Of a DNA stretch of 64,000 nt, positions 36,262 through 48,900 are shown in pieces (position 1 is the first letter of the stretch; each line of letters begins with the position of its first letter). The translations under genes and the position numbers were made by a program. This DNA is from Buddleja alternifolia (lineage: Eukaryota; Streptophyta; Magnoliopsida; Lamiales; Scrophulariaceae), in NCBI GenBank assembly GCA_019426215.1, contig CM033394.1, positions 20,790,195-20,854,194 on the forward strand, in the 5' to 3' direction. Under the pieces are notes generated by a model, which worked only from the letters and a program-made list of their open reading frames with translations, was not told the origin of the DNA and searched no databases.

Positions 36262-36997
36262 AACGGGTTAAATATGACTTACCCCTGTAATGTATTGAAT
36301 TATGCCCGTACCCCCATGTGGAAAAAAAATTATCATAATTAAATAAACCCCCTTGTGATTTTTTAAATTATACACTACTTCCTCCAAACACTTTTGCATG
36401 CAAATTTTCCTGGGAAGACAAAAATGTCTTTGATATTTACACTATATTTAATGTACTTTATTTTATACATTTATAATTACTTAAATTTTATAGTTTTTTT
36501 CACCTTCTCCTTAGGGCGGGTTTATTGATATTTTTTTCAAGGGGGATAAGTGCATAATTCATATATTTAATGAGGCCCAAATAAGGGTGCTAACGAGCCG
36601 AGCCAGGCCAAATTTCTAGGCTCGAGCTCAGTAAAAAATAAAAAAATTAATTTTTCTAATTATTATATATATTATTAAGTATGTATTAATATATATATTA
36701 AATATAATGAAGATAAATATTAAATATATCATTATTTATGCATATGTAATATTATAAGATATTATTTTACTTATATGTATATATTGAAAAATATTATATT
36801 ATATATATATATTAATAAATAAATATTAATTTTTTTTTCAAGTTCGCGAGCCTTTGAACAAGCATTTTTGAGCTCGAGCTAGGCTCATCGGAAAAGTTAG
36901 ACTTGTTTGACTTAAGTCAAGCTTTTTTCGAGCTGACGCGCCGAGCACACGAGCCAGTTCGACTCGTTGGACACCCCTGTGCCCAAATATAGTTAAC
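36262..36997. mobile_element. Possible older MULE-type miniature element hosting the hAT insertion
   Basis: CTTATATT flanks both sides (36253-36260, 36998-37005). Inside, the parts around 36280-36370 and 36480-36570 are imperfect inverted copies (GAATTATGC, ACCCCC, AAAAAAATTATCA-like). The ends are only loosely inverted (GGGTTAAATAT against GGTTAACTAT). Confidence 0.4.
36582..36979. mobile_element. hAT-type miniature element
   Basis: The ends TAAGGGTGCTAACGAG and (inverted) CAGGGGTGTCCAACGAG are imperfect inverted repeats rich in CGAGCC/GAGCTCG motifs. The 8-bp duplications GGCCCAAA (36574-36581) and TGCCCAAA (36980-36987) match at 7 of 8. The length is 398 bp, with an AT-rich centre and no gene. 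Confidence 0.75.
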
Positions 36998-37005
36998 CTT
37001 ATATT

Positions 37006-37619
37006 GAAAGTAAGTTGTTTAAGATTGTATATATTAGGATGGATTGGTCTAATTTGGACTCCATGAGATAATTTGGTGGAAGGATCTTAAATTAGGCATC
37101 CATAAATTTGAAATCTAGTTAAAAGAATTCCTCAAAGTGAGTGCGAAAAGATGTTTATTGTAACTTGAGATGAGCTAAACAAAGTCAATCTAATAATTGA
37201 TTAATTGAAATACAACTTAGCTGTTTGGATAAAATAACATCATAGAGTTTATAAAGTATAAATAACAAAAGGGTTGATCGCATTTTTCATCCCGAAACAA
37301 ATACAATTTTGATCCCACACTTTATAAAAAACTCACATTGCATCCCATAACTTGTATAAAATTTCACATTTGGTCCACATTCAAAATAGCTAACATTGGA
37401 AAGGAGAAAACTAGCTCCTGTTTATTCTTTTGATCAATTTAGTTCAATTGCGACCAGAAATTAAATTGAACTAAGTTGTAAAAAATCTCACATTTCCTCC
37501 TGATGTTGGTTCGATTTTACACAAAGACAGTTAAAGAACTAAACAAGGTCTTCGATTTATTTTTATAACTAACGTGCTTAAAAAAAATGCTAAAAATCAA
37601 AATTTATGGAGAGAAATAG
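37006..37619. other. Spacer without recognised gene
   Basis: AT-rich, nothing supported. Confidence 0.5.
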
Positions 37620-38332
37620 AAAAAGAGTGACTTCTTTATTGAGTTTGAATATTGAAATACATAAATTCTACTTTTCAAGCAAAAGAATTACAACTTCACT
37701 CCCAACTTCCAACTTTCCCAAAAAAATTGCACAAAAAATAAAAATCCCCTATATTTGTAAGGGGAGTGGACGGCCAAGTTGAGGATGAAGAGTCCTCAAC
37801 TTGTCTTCCATTCCATTTTGATATTTTAGGGATTTAAAATAAATAAATCCCACAATTTAAGATTTAGTTGTTGTGAGGATATTATCCCCTCTAAGAGTCC
37901 ATGTCCACGCAAGCCTTCTTGTAAGCATTTTGATGAGATTTCTTTTGGTCTTTTCTCCTTGCATTCTCCCGAACATTTTCTTGGGCTTTTCACAAGCTTT
38001 CCCTTTGAAGGCCTTCTTCAATTTAATTAATTGGGCCCATTTTGAATAATTAAAATTATGACCCATATCATAAGCCCCCTCTACTCTTGAGAATTTTGGA
38101 ATAAAAGGCTCAAAAAGTCTCGAGAGTATAATAAATTATCATAATTTCAAGAGGGTGAGGTCCTTTTTAATACACTTACCACCTCGTTAAAAACCTTACC
38201 TGAAAAAACCCAATAGGAAAAAATCGAGGTTAAGGAGAGTATGGGGTGTATTAATTCCTCTTTTTGACTTCTTCCATTAAGCTATTTTTATATTGATAGC
38301 CTCCAATGTTGATAGTAGCAAATGTGTAGAAC
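37620..38332 (-). repeat. Probable LTR/terminal part of the Tat element
   Basis: It contains CTCGTTAAAAACCTTACC followed by AAAAAACCCAATAGG, a block common in LTRs of plant Gypsy elements. It continues, across the Athila insertion, into 51029 onward. Exact LTR ends were not found. Confidence 0.4.
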
Positions 38333-38337
38333 ACGCG

Positions 38338-39751
38338 TGACACGCGAAATCCTAGCAAGTATACTAGGTCGTGCAAAGTAATAAAGTGGACTATTTAGCC
38401 CGGGGTGTATCGTCTCCACAGGGACAATTGGATTCAATGCTCGTAATTGCTATATTACCTATTTCTAAGCTAAATCAATTTATAAGATGATAGGTATTTA
38501 TACTATGAAAATAACTAAAGATAACTAAAATGATTATCAAGGTAATAAATCAAATGGGAAGAGGTGATTGGGTTATGATCCTACTATGTTCTATTCTATG
38601 TTCATGAACTCTTAATTATCCGGATTTTTAGGACGCCCTTGTTATGGCGAAACCCCCTAACGTATTTATTATTCAATCTCTTGAAATAACAAGCCTATAC
38701 TAGTTAACAACTCCCTATATCTCTATAGTGAAGATTGAATTAACTAACATGCATTTAGGTTCAAAAGAGTTCCTTGTTTACGAAGATCCTACATTCAATC
38801 GGGTCATCTTATCACAAAAAGCCACACAACGCAATCGATTCTATCTCTAGTCAATTGTTACGTTATGATGTTTGATTTTTTGATCTCCCTTTATCTATCT
38901 CCTCTCGGTCTCAAGACAAAGCATTATATCAAACACATGGTGATCATTCATGTGAAAGCATTAAGCATAAAATCAAACATGTAACAAGAATGTAATAAAT
39001 CCGGAAATTAATCATTCATTAAACACAAAACATCACAAAGTATTTACATAACCCAACCACAAAGATGCTTAGCTCATACTTATAATAACAAATGATTCAA
39101 CAATTCTATAAGACATAGTTGATAAACTAATCAAAGAGAAAGAGTTGAATTACTCCCTATTACAAGGTGTGAATCCAAGCTTTTGATGATGAAAATGGCT
39201 CCTCAAGCTTCCTTGAGTCTTCCTATGGCTTCCCTATGTGTTTTTAGAACAAGTCTCCTTGTTTTCCAAGAGAAAAGTGTGTTATAAAGGAGGAAAACGG
39301 CGGACTTAAAATTAGGGCATCGGGCAAATCGGACCGCGGCACACATTCTAAACCGACCGCGGCTCGGATGGCTAGCCGTGCCGCAGTTTGCCGAGGTCCA
39401 ACAGGGTGCCGAAAGGTCATAACAGGGCCGCGGTGTTCTGGGCGCCGAAGGCCGCGGTCCTGTGACGCGGTCCTATCCGGGTTTCTCATGGCATTGTACC
39501 GCGACCGCGGTCTTGCGCCGGATTTAGTGCCGCGGTTCTGTGCCGCGGTCCAGAATGGCAGATTCATATTTTTCTTCGCTTTTCCTTCTCTTGTTCTGCC
39601 TTCTTACTCAATAATTGATCTATTTGACTTACATCCCTACACACATGAAATTGAAACAAATCAAAGCACTATGCAGGATATTCATTACTAAATTATAACG
39701 AAAATACCTAAATCAAAGGGGTAAAAAAACTTGTAAAATGTGAACTTATCA
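38338..39751 (-). repeat. 3' LTR of Athila
   Basis: 1414 bp, TGACACGCG to GAACTTATCA. The region 39327-39560 is a dense cluster of CCGCGG palindromes. It lies upstream (transcript sense) of a TATA-like site, GTTATAAAGG at 39279-39288. Confidence 0.95.
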
Positions 39752-39765
39752 ACTACCCCCCAACT
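39752..39765 (-). other. Polypurine tract of Athila
   Basis: The minus strand reads AGTTGGGGGGTAGT next to the 3' LTR, as in the gag-only derivative. Confidence 0.8.
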
Positions 39766-41403
39766 AGGCTTTGATCGTCTCGATCAATAGATGGTGAACA
39801 AATACTCATAAGTTCAGATTGTTTGCTGTGATTCGGGATCTTTTAAAGGCTGAATGTTTCGGAATCAAGTATGCACATGAGGCTCAATTTTTGCACTTCC
39901 CACAAAAGAGGTGAGTATTACTCCCTCGAAAATAGTCATGATAAGTTACACGTTGCCTAGAACATTCAACAATTTGAAAATCTCTAAAACATCTCGAAAT
40001 CCATCTTTTAATCATGAACTCCATATCTATTATTTTTATGTCAAAAGCACATTTTTTTTAAAAACATGATTATGCAAACTCATTAGATAATAAAAACATT
40101 GAAACAATCCAAATCTTTGTTAACTTTTCGGTGTGTATGAAGTGTGAAAGTCACGATCAAAAGGTCTTTTCGGCTTGTAACGTAAGGCTAGGTAATGGCT
40201 TGGACGGAAATATATGGATAAAGTGACTAAATTCAAGAGAGCATACAACGCAATATCATCGAGCTAAACACTCACTTATCAACCGAACAATTCTGTACCT
40301 CTTGTCACTTATCACTTATCACTTATCACATTGAAGTCTAGTTCATAGCCTTGTCGAGAGCACAAATATATATATATATATATATATATTTTATTTATTA
40401 ATAAATCTCGACTATTTAACCAACTTTCAGTTCTTCATTTCATCCCCTCTTTTCACATAAAATCCAAACCTCTAATATTTTATCATAAGCAAGAACGACA
40501 CCACCTTCTAAACCACTCATCAATGAGCTTCGATACCCAAAACAAAGTGTATACCCAAATAAATATCAAATGATATGAAGTTCTATGCTCTCTCAATTAG
40601 GAAATAGACTTTGTTTTACTTTTAGGCTAAAGGGTGGTTGGTGTGGCTTACGAAAGAAAGACGAATGGTGGTTTTTAGTGTGCTTAGCACACTCCATTCT
40701 TATCAATATGGCTCAAAACAAGGTCTAGAGATTATGCAATATAGTGAAGGCTAAATGTAAGGCTAGAGACAATGAAAGATGGCCTAAATCATTTCATGAC
40801 TTTGCACAATCAATACACACTTCAAAATCGACAAAAGTGAAAGTTCAATGCTTTAAATCCTCAACAATTCACATAAGCATGGCTAAAAAAACCTTTCACA
40901 TGTAAAATACGACAATTGATTTCATCTTAGATGAAGTAGAGACACTCAAACGAATCATGCTCCAAGCAAAAGTATGACAAATCATGAAATCATTGATTAT
41001 CACAGTTTTCTAATCCCAAATCAAGCATGAATCTTAACAAATGAGCACAAATTACACCAATTCGCCTCATCACAATAAAATATGGGACGTCTAAACCCAC
41101 CCCCCAACTAATCAAGTACATTGCCCCCAATGAACGGACATATAGATGCAAAGAAGAAGAAAGAAAGACGTCCCTGAGTGTGGAAGGTACGTGATGTCCA
41201 AAAAAACAAAAGAGCAACAAGGCGTAGAGTCTGAAACTAAAGGCGAGCCATCTGTTGAGTTAGAAAAATTAAGAAAGAACATCATAACACTAAGGTCACA
41301 CATAATGAGAAAAGCATAAACACCACAACCAGAAAACGACAGTAAACGGAAACAGCCAACAATACAACCGTTCAAAAGGAAGAAAAGAAAAATAATAAAA
41401 TGT
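39766..41403 (-). other. Athila 3' UTR, no gene
   Basis: Homologous to 9587-11100 of the gag-only derivative. It includes an (AT)n tract at 40363-40390. No credible ORF. Confidence 0.75.
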
Positions 41404-42600
41404 CTAAGGGGATGTGGGCATAGCGTCATCAGGAGCTTCGGAAGTGGCGGGCTGTGGATGGGGTGGGGATTCCCAGGCAGGGGGTGAAAGTGGGGTACTG
41501 GAGCCGGAGTGGAGGTTCTCGAAACTGCGTATCTGATAATCCCATAGGCGCTTTTGGCGCCTCTCAGTTCGGTCTAACTGTGTAGTGATCCCGTGAAATG
41601 CTGTCATCATCGTATCAAAACCCTGATGCATATCCATCCGTAAAGCATGTATCTGAGCATCGAGGTGTTCATACCTCGCAGTCTGAGAACGTGGAGCTGG
41701 GGGAGGGACAGCGGGAGCCTGCATATGAGGAGGTACATCAGCAGCACCGGCATCCGCATAAAGTGGTGGAAGCGGTGCAGCAATGCTGGCATCATCAAGA
41801 TCGCCCATAGGCCGTGTCGTGGCCTCAGAAGAGTGAATAGAGACACCCGCGCGTATAGCTAAGGCAGTGATCAAATGAGGGTGCGCCAGATTCTGTGTAG
41901 TGCTCTTCTGAATCGATTCCAACAGGGATTTTTTTAATATGCGGCCTACATCAATGCTACGGCCACTCATAATGGCATAAAGAAGAGTTGCTCGGCTCTT
42001 TAGCACCATACTGACCGATGTGGTGGGAAGAAAGCGGGCCGTAATGAATAGATACCATAGCTTGGCCTGGGGCAGAAGGCACGTGCGGGGAAACTTGACC
42101 GGAATACCCCGAGTCGTTATCCAAGTGGACCCGGGGTGGAAAAGGGTGTTCATCAACTCCATAGGGTCAGGCTCAAAGTGCAAAAATTCCTCATTGCCAA
42201 CGTATGGAAGCTCAAAGAGTCGGTGGATGGTTTTCTTATCAAATTGAACCGACACACCCCGCACTTTAACTCGATTCTTCCGTTTGACTCGATCAAAATC
42301 GTGAGCATTGGCATAAAACTCACGAACCACCGAGAGGACAGCAGGCTGAGGGGTTTTCACAAATTTAGTCCACCCACGGTTTTGGATTTGAAAGAGAATT
42401 TCCTGATTCCGATCAGTAACATTTATTCCACGCTCGGGAACACAATTCTTAGACAGGAAAATCTCAGAGTAGCGTGTAGATGCTTCTAAACTCACAAATT
42501 TGGATCTATCATAAATTGGAACCTCAAACTCTTCGGGCTCGGGTGATGGTGGAGCCTGAGAAGAGGAGGGTTCATTGGCCCGACGTGTGCTAGAACGCAT
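41404..42600 (-). CDS. Athila third ORF (env-position protein, putative plant transposon protein domain)
   Basis: ATG at 42600 gives MRSSTRRANEPSSSQ, 398 aa. A proline/serine-rich start is followed by a conserved central domain (about residues 30-250: FVSLEASTRYSEIF, PYVGNEEF, WYLFITARFLPTTSVSMV) like the putative plant transposon protein domain found in third ORFs of Athila-type elements. Then come a proline-rich part, a coiled coil (about 310-370, YEHLDAQIHALRMDMHQGFD) and a Pro-rich tail. There is no signal peptide and no clear membrane helix, so an envelope role is not supported. The ORF is intact and stands between pol and the 3' UTR. Its function is unknown. Confidence 0.75.
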   Translation of the reverse strand: MRSSTRRANEPSSSQAPPSPEPEEFEVPIYDRSKFVSLEASTRYSEIFLSKNCVPERGINVTDRNQEILFQIQNRGWTKFVKTPQPAVLSVVREFYANAHDFDRVKRKNRVKVRGVSVQFDKKTIHRLFELPYVGNEEFLHFEPDPMELMNTLFHPGSTWITTRGIPVKFPRTCLLPQAKLWYLFITARFLPTTSVSMVLKSRATLLYAIMSGRSIDVGRILKKSLLESIQKSTTQNLAHPHLITALAIRAGVSIHSSEATTRPMGDLDDASIAAPLPPLYADAGAADVPPHMQAPAVPPPAPRSQTARYEHLDAQIHALRMDMHQGFDTMMTAFHGITTQLDRTERRQKRLWDYQIRSFENLHSGSSTPLSPPAWESPPHPQPATSEAPDDAMPTSP

Positions 42601-43747
42601 TGCACTCAATCCCAAAGCAAAAACCGACAATGACCCACAATGCAACACCACCACAAACCAATTTTCTCACTAATCAACACCACAATATTGTCGTCAACAA
42701 CAAAAACCGAATGCAGATATCCCAACAACCAAACCAAGGATACACAAAATAAGCCGGCAAGGCGCACGAATAAACGAAAGATACAAGAGGGAGCGAAAAG
42801 CCTTACCCACCGAAAACAATCCCGGAGTTGGCCAAAAGTGCCAAAGCAATTCGCACAAGCATAAACAGCCCCTGTAAATCTGGAAATTGCAAAAAGAGAA
42901 CCCCGAATTTGTTGAAATTTGGCAAAATACCCCCTGAAATTAGTGAAATTGTTAGAATAGGCCCTGAAAGTCGAAATGTGAGCAGCAATCGACCCTGAAA
43001 CTCTGAAAATCAAACAAATCGGCCCTTATCCGATGGGAATGGTATAAAAATCGGACCCCAATGTGAAATTTGGAAAAAAATTCGCCCTATGCATGAACCC
43101 TAGGAAAAATCACCCACAATTCACCTAAAATCCCAAAATAATCGGTGGGATAGAGAGGATAGATCGAAAATAGGATGGGTAATGGTGATTTTTATGTTTG
43201 GAAGTGAAAGAAGGTCGGATTTTGGGGCGGGGAGGTTAATAATGCCGCGGTCGAGTGTTTGGAAGAGAGGAATAGTGGGGAAAATGCAGCAGAATTCAGC
43301 CCTTAAAGTGCTGAATATCCGCGACGTGCCGCGGTCCCGTGCCGCGGCACAAACAAAACCGCGGTCCAGGGACGCGGAATGGTGCACTTGTGCACTTGGC
43401 AAAGAAGTGAGGGGGAACCGCGGTATGGTTTTAGAAACTCACATTGACGCCGCGGTTTCGAGCCGCGGCGCAGAAAGTGCGTAACGTTTGCCCGTATTTT
43501 CTTTTAAAGACGACCGCGGTCCCGTGCCGCGGTACAGTGCCGAGATGTGTAGGCATTGACTAGGTGCCGCGGCACTGAACTGCGGTCCTGTTCCCAAAAT
43601 TTTTATTTATTTATTTATTTATTTTTTTGAAAATAAAAACGCAGCAACCGAAAAGTCAACAAACCCTGAAACAAGAAATCAAAAATAACTCAGCTCAAGA
43701 AGTAAAACAAAAGGAAACTTAATGAAAAATTAAGAAAACATGAAAAA
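42601..43747 (-). other. Athila spacer between integrase and the third ORF
   Basis: Non-coding in practice. The region 43238-43590 contains about ten CCGCGG or near-CCGCGG sites like those of the LTR and gag. Confidence 0.7.
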
Positions 43748-43765
43748 CGTGGGTTGCCTCCCACG
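43748..43765 (-). other. Conserved hairpin CGTGGG-TTGCCT-CCCACG
   Basis: Identical in stem and loop to 11235-11252 of the gag-only derivative, including the following GAAGCGCT. It lies 40-60 bases after the end of integrase in transcript sense. Confidence 0.85.
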
Positions 43766-43808
43766 AAGCGCTGGTTTATAGTCATCAGCTTGACGTTTCA
43801 AGAGGGGG

Positions 43809-44627
43809 TCACAGGGATGGATCCTGGAGCGGGACGGTGTGCTTGTCCTTGCTCCATCCTTGATGAAAATAATGTTTCAACCGGTGCCCATTTACAGTAA
43901 AAGTACCCTTTACCTCGTCGTGAATCTCAATAGCCCCGGATGGATAAACCTTTGTGATAGTGAAAGGACCTGACCACTTTGAACGGAGTTTGCCCGGAAA
44001 AAGTCGTAGGCGAGAGTTGAAAAGAAGTACCACATCGCCAACTTGAAATTCCCGGGGTGTGATCCTTTGATCATGCCATTTCTTCGTTCGTTCCTTATAC
44101 AACTTGGCATTCTCATATGCCTCATGTCGAAATTCGTCAAGCTCATTAAGTTGGAGTAACCGATTTTTACCTGTAGCTTGCATATCAAAGTTAAGCATTT
44201 TAATAGCCCAATATGCTCTATGCTCAAGTTCGACAGGTAGGTGACATGCTTTTCCAAAAACAAGGCGGTAAGGTGACATGCCGATTGGGGTTTTAAACGC
44301 GGTTCTATATGCCCAAAGTGCATCATCTAGCTTGAGGGACCAATCCTTCCTAGAGGAACTAACTGTTTTTTCTAAGATGCGTTTAATTTCCCTATTCGAC
44401 ACTTCTACCTGTCCACTCGTTTGAGGGTGATACGGGGTCGAGACCTTATGTGTGACACCATATTTTGTTAAAAGAGCATCAAATTGTTTGTTCCGAAAAT
44501 GTGTGCCACCATCGCTAATAATTGCTCGAGGAGTGCCAAAACGAGTGAAAATATGCTTCTTTAAAAATCTTAGCACTACTCGAGCATCATTAGTTTGCAA
44601 TGCTTCCGCCTCAACCCACTTAGACAC
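43809..44627 (-). CDS. Athila integrase, core and C-terminal part
   Basis: 272 codons. The core holds [11 protein letters not shown] (catalytic Asp) and [16 protein letters not shown] (catalytic Glu). The C-terminal part has the GPF/Y-like motif [20 protein letters not shown]. The first catalytic Asp (GIDFMGPFP) lies in the upstream frame (44639-45934); a one-base deletion near 44660 separates them. Integrase inserts the DNA copy into the chromosome. A functional version would be the C-terminal end of a gag-pol polyprotein; this copy is broken. Confidence 0.9.
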   Translation of the reverse strand: MSKWVEAEALQTNDARVVLRFLKKHIFTRFGTPRAIISDGGTHFRNKQFDALLTKYGVTHKVSTPYHPQTSGQVEVSNREIKRILEKTVSSSRKDWSLKLDDALWAYRTAFKTPIGMSPYRLVFGKACHLPVELEHRAYWAIKMLNFDMQATGKNRLLQLNELDEFRHEAYENAKLYKERTKKWHDQRITPREFQVGDVVLLFNSRLRLFPGKLRSKWSGPFTITKVYPSGAIEIHDEVKGTFTVNGHRLKHYFHQGWSKDKHTVPLQDPSL

Positions 44628-44638
44628 ATAATCAACGG

Positions 44639-45934
44639 CTACAAGTATGTACTGTGGGAATGAGAATTAGGGAAGGGTCCCATAAAATCAATTCCCCACA
44701 CATCAAAAAGTTCGCATTCTAGCATATTATTTAAAGGCATCTCATGCTTTCGAGAAATATTGCCAACACGTTGGCATTTATCACACGATGCAACAAAAGC
44801 ATGGCTATCTTTAAATAAAGTAGGCCAGAAGAAACCCGATTGTAGCACCTTGAGGGCGGTCTTAGTGGGTCCGAAGTGTCCTCCAATGACACCATCGTGA
44901 CAGTGGCGCAAGATAGACATTGTTTCCTCGAAGGGAACACACCTCCGGATAATACAATCTGCACAAACTTTAAACAAGAAAGGATCATCCCACAAATAGT
45001 GCTTAGCTTCAGATAGGAATTTCTTCCTCTGATGATAAGTAAGATCTGGGGGGAGTTCCCTCGTGACAAGATAATTCGCAATATCAGCAAACCAGGGGCG
45101 GGGTCCATTAATGATAGCATAAAGATGTTCATCCGGGAATTCTTCTAAAATTGGTGTGGCATCTAAAATATCTACCCGAGAGTCCTCAATTCTAGAAAGG
45201 TGGTCCGCAACAACATTTTCTACCCCCTTTTTGTCTCTAATTTCTAGGTCATATTCTTGTAACAACAAGATCCACCTAATCAATCTTGGTTTTGCATCTT
45301 TTTTAGAGAGGAGGTATTTAAGAGCTGAATGGTCGGTGTATACAATGACTTTATTCATGACAAGGTATGAATGGAACTTATCAAAAGCGAATACGACAGC
45401 TAGTAACTCTTTTTCAGTAGTTGCATAATTCTGTTGTGCATCATTAAGTGTCTTACTCGCGTAATAAATTGTTCGAAATACCTTATCCTTGCGTTGACCA
45501 AGAACTGCACCTACCGCGAAATCACTTGCATCACACATTAGCTCAAACGGGAGACTCCAATCGGGTGCCACGATCACGGGAGCCGTAATCAATTTTTCTC
45601 GAAGAGTGTGAAATGCCTGTAAACAAGGAACGTCAAAATTAAATTGTGCATCTTTCATGAGGAGATTAGATAGAGGTTTCGAAATATCTGAAAAATTCTT
45701 AATAAACCGTCTATAAAACCCGGCATGACCCAAGAAACTCCTCACTCCTTTGACAGATGTGGGAGGAGGAAGTTTCTCGATAACTTTCACTTTAGCGGGA
45801 TCCACCTCAATACCCTTGTGTGAAATACGATGTCCCAAAACTATGCCTTCTTGTACCATAAAGTGACACTTCTCCCAATTTAAAACAAGGTTAGTATCCT
45901 CACATCTCTGTAAAACCAATGATAAATTATTCAA
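44639..45934 (-). pseudogene. Athila pol: RT thumb, RNase H and integrase zinc finger, frameshifted at both ends
   Basis: Residues 1-90 continue the RT ([33 protein letters not shown]). Residues 125-245 are RNase H ([58 protein letters not shown]). About 345-395 is the integrase zinc finger ([21 protein letters not shown]). The end GIDFMGPFP holds the first integrase Asp before a shift to a stop. The start overlaps the preceding ORF by four bases in another frame, which is a frameshift inside RT. Confidence 0.9.
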
Positions 45935-48900
45935 ACAAAATCAAATGAAGAGCCAAAAATAGAGAAGTCATCCATGAATATTTCAATGAAATTTGGAACC
46001 ATATCATGAAAGATAGCCATCATACAACGCTGAAATGTGGCAGGCGCATTACAAAGGCCAAATGGCATTCGTCTATAAGCAAATGTACCATAAGGACAAG
46101 TGAAAGTCGTTTTTTCTTGATCCTCCGGTGAAATAGCAATTTGATTATAACCCGAATAGCCATCTAGAAAATAATAGAATTCATGTCCGGCTAACCTTTC
46201 TAGCATTTGGTCAATGAAGGGGAGGGGAAAGTGATCTTTTCTAGTAGCATCATTTAATTTCCTATAGTCAATACAAACACGCCAACCTGTCACAGTGCGA
46301 GTTGGGATTAACTCGTTTTTCTCATTTGAGATAACGGTTATTCCTCCTTTCTTTGGCACGACTTGGGTTGGGCTTACCCATGCACTATCTGAAATAGGAT
46401 ATATTATACCTGAGTCAAGCAATTTAATCACTTCCTTTTTTACTACCTCTTGCATCATTGGATTTAGTCTCCTTTGAGGTTGGATTGTGGTCTTGTAATT
46501 GTCCTCCATTAGGATTTTATGCATGCAGATAGCTGGACTAATTCCTTTGATGTCTGAGATCTTCCAACCGAATGCCCTTTTGTGAGTCCTCAATACTCGT
46601 AATAGTTTTTCTTCCATGCTTTCTGTCAAAGATGAAGAAATAATCACAGGTAAAGTTTCCGAAGTATCAAGAAAAGCATATTTCAAATGAGATGGTAAAG
46701 GTTTGAGTTCGAGTGTCGGAGGTTCTTCTATTGATTGTTTTGGTGGAGTGGTCAATGGGCGATCTAGAAATTCAAATCTTGGTCGATAACTCCGCTTATT
46801 AGGCGGATTGGCCTCAAGGCTAGCCAACATCTCTTGTAAGTGCTCCACATCGGTCTCTTTGTCCATAGGGCCAATTAAGCAAGTTTTTAATAAGTCATCA
46901 TCATTATGAAGCTGAAAGTACTCAACAGAAGCATGATCAACAATATCAATAGCATAACAAGTAGGGGTAGTGGAAGGATGCCTCATTGCTTGATATACAT
47001 TAAAAGTAACCTGATCTTCACCTACTCTTAGTATGAGCTTACCATTAGCAACATCAATTAAAGCTTTACCCGTATTCAAGAATGGACGACCCAAAATAAG
47101 TGGCATCTCGACGTCTTCTTCCATGTCCAATACTATAAAGTCCACCGGAAAGATGAACTTATCAACCTTGACTAGTACGTCTTCGACCATCCCTCGTGGG
47201 TACTTAATGGATCGATCCGCCAATTGGAGAGAAACGGTGGTTGGCTTTGGTTCTCCGAGCCCCAGCTTCCTGAAAAGCGAGAAAGGAAGTAGATTAATAC
47301 TTGCTCCTAAATCACAAAGAACTTTAGAGAAGGTAAGAGAACCTATTGTGCAAGGAATTGAGAAACTCCCTGGGTCTTTAAGCTTAGGGGGAAGCTTATT
47401 CTGAAGTATCGCGGAGCATTCCTCGGTGAGTGCAACGGTTGCATGTTCTTCAAGCCTGCGTTTGTTCGAAAGAATTTCCTTGAGAAATTTAGCATAGCTT
47501 GGCATTTGGAGAATAGCATCTGCAAAAGGAATGTTAATGCGCAATTGTTTAAACATTTCTACAAATTTTAGAAATTGAGCGTCAAGTTTCCCCCTTTTTA
47601 GTGCCAAAGGAAAAGGTGGTCGTGGCTGTACAGGTTCAGGAGCAGTGCGGGATGCAGATTTGCCGTTATCCGAAACAGGTAACTGTGCCGCGGCATTGGA
47701 CCGCGGTTCGGTGGTGTGCCGCGGTTCAGTGCCGCGGTCCTGTTCGGAAAATTGTTTGTCTGAGATGGTGTGCCGCGGTTCAGTGCCGCGGTTTTGTTCG
47801 GAAAAATTGGACACTGGAATTTCAGGCCGCGGTTCAGTGCCGCGGTTCAAGTCGGATTTTTGTAAATTTTCAGCACCAACGTTTTTACCACTTCTCAATG
47901 CGATGGCCTGAACCTGTTCTTTCGGGTTTTTCTCGGTGTCGCTAGGTAGCGATCCTGGTGTTCTACCTGAGAGTTGACTAGCGAATTGTCCCAATTGAGT
48001 TTGTATGTTTCTCACATTAATTTCAAGGTTGTGACACCGTTCATCATTTTTCTTTTTATATTGGAGCATCAATTCCTCAAAACTTGGTTTCTTTTCTTGT
48101 GGTTGGTAACTTCCTTGTTTGTGAAATGTGTTGGGTTGAAAACCCCCTTGACGTTGAAATGGCGGTCTATCACCGTGTGATTGAAACCCGGGAGGTTGCT
48201 TCACCACATTGTTGTTGTTACTCCATGAGAAGTTTGGGTGATTTCTCCACCCCGGATTATATTTTTCAGAAAATGGATCGTTTTGTGTTCTATTTGAATT
48301 TTGCACATAATTCGCATCTTCAACACATTCGGAATGATAAGATTGATTGCCATGTTGACACTCCGTAATGTGATGATTTCCACCACAATTTTCACACAAC
48401 GTTTGCACTTGGTTCACCGAGAAATTCATAGCATCCAATTTCTTGTGCAATAGTTCTACTTGATTAGCTAGTGAAGTGGAAGCTTCCACTTCATAAACTC
48501 CACTCGCCTTCTTTGGAAGTATTACTCTCTCGGTAGGCCATTGGTAGTTATTTTCCGACATTCTATTGATCATTTCCCAAGCCGCTTGTGGTGGTAAATT
48601 CATGAGTGAACCACCCGCAACTGCGTCTAGATGAGTGCGAAGGCCGGGTCCAAGGCCTTGGTAAAAGATGGTCACTTGAGTCCAAACTGCAAAACCATGG
48701 TGAGGGCATTTTCGGAGAAGTTCCTTGAATCTTTCAAGTGCTTCATAGAGTGACTCTCCCTCCATTTGTCGAAATCCTTGTATCTCAACTTTAATAGCGG
48801 CTGTTTTCCCCGGTGGAAAATACTTACTCAAAAACTTCTCCACCATCTGGTCCCAAGTATGAATGGATGCCGTTGGCAATGAGTCAAGCCAAGCTCTTAC

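Noticed and set aside
41404..42600. Envelope protein in the third Athila ORF
   Set aside because: No signal peptide, membrane helix or cleavage site; described only as a third ORF.
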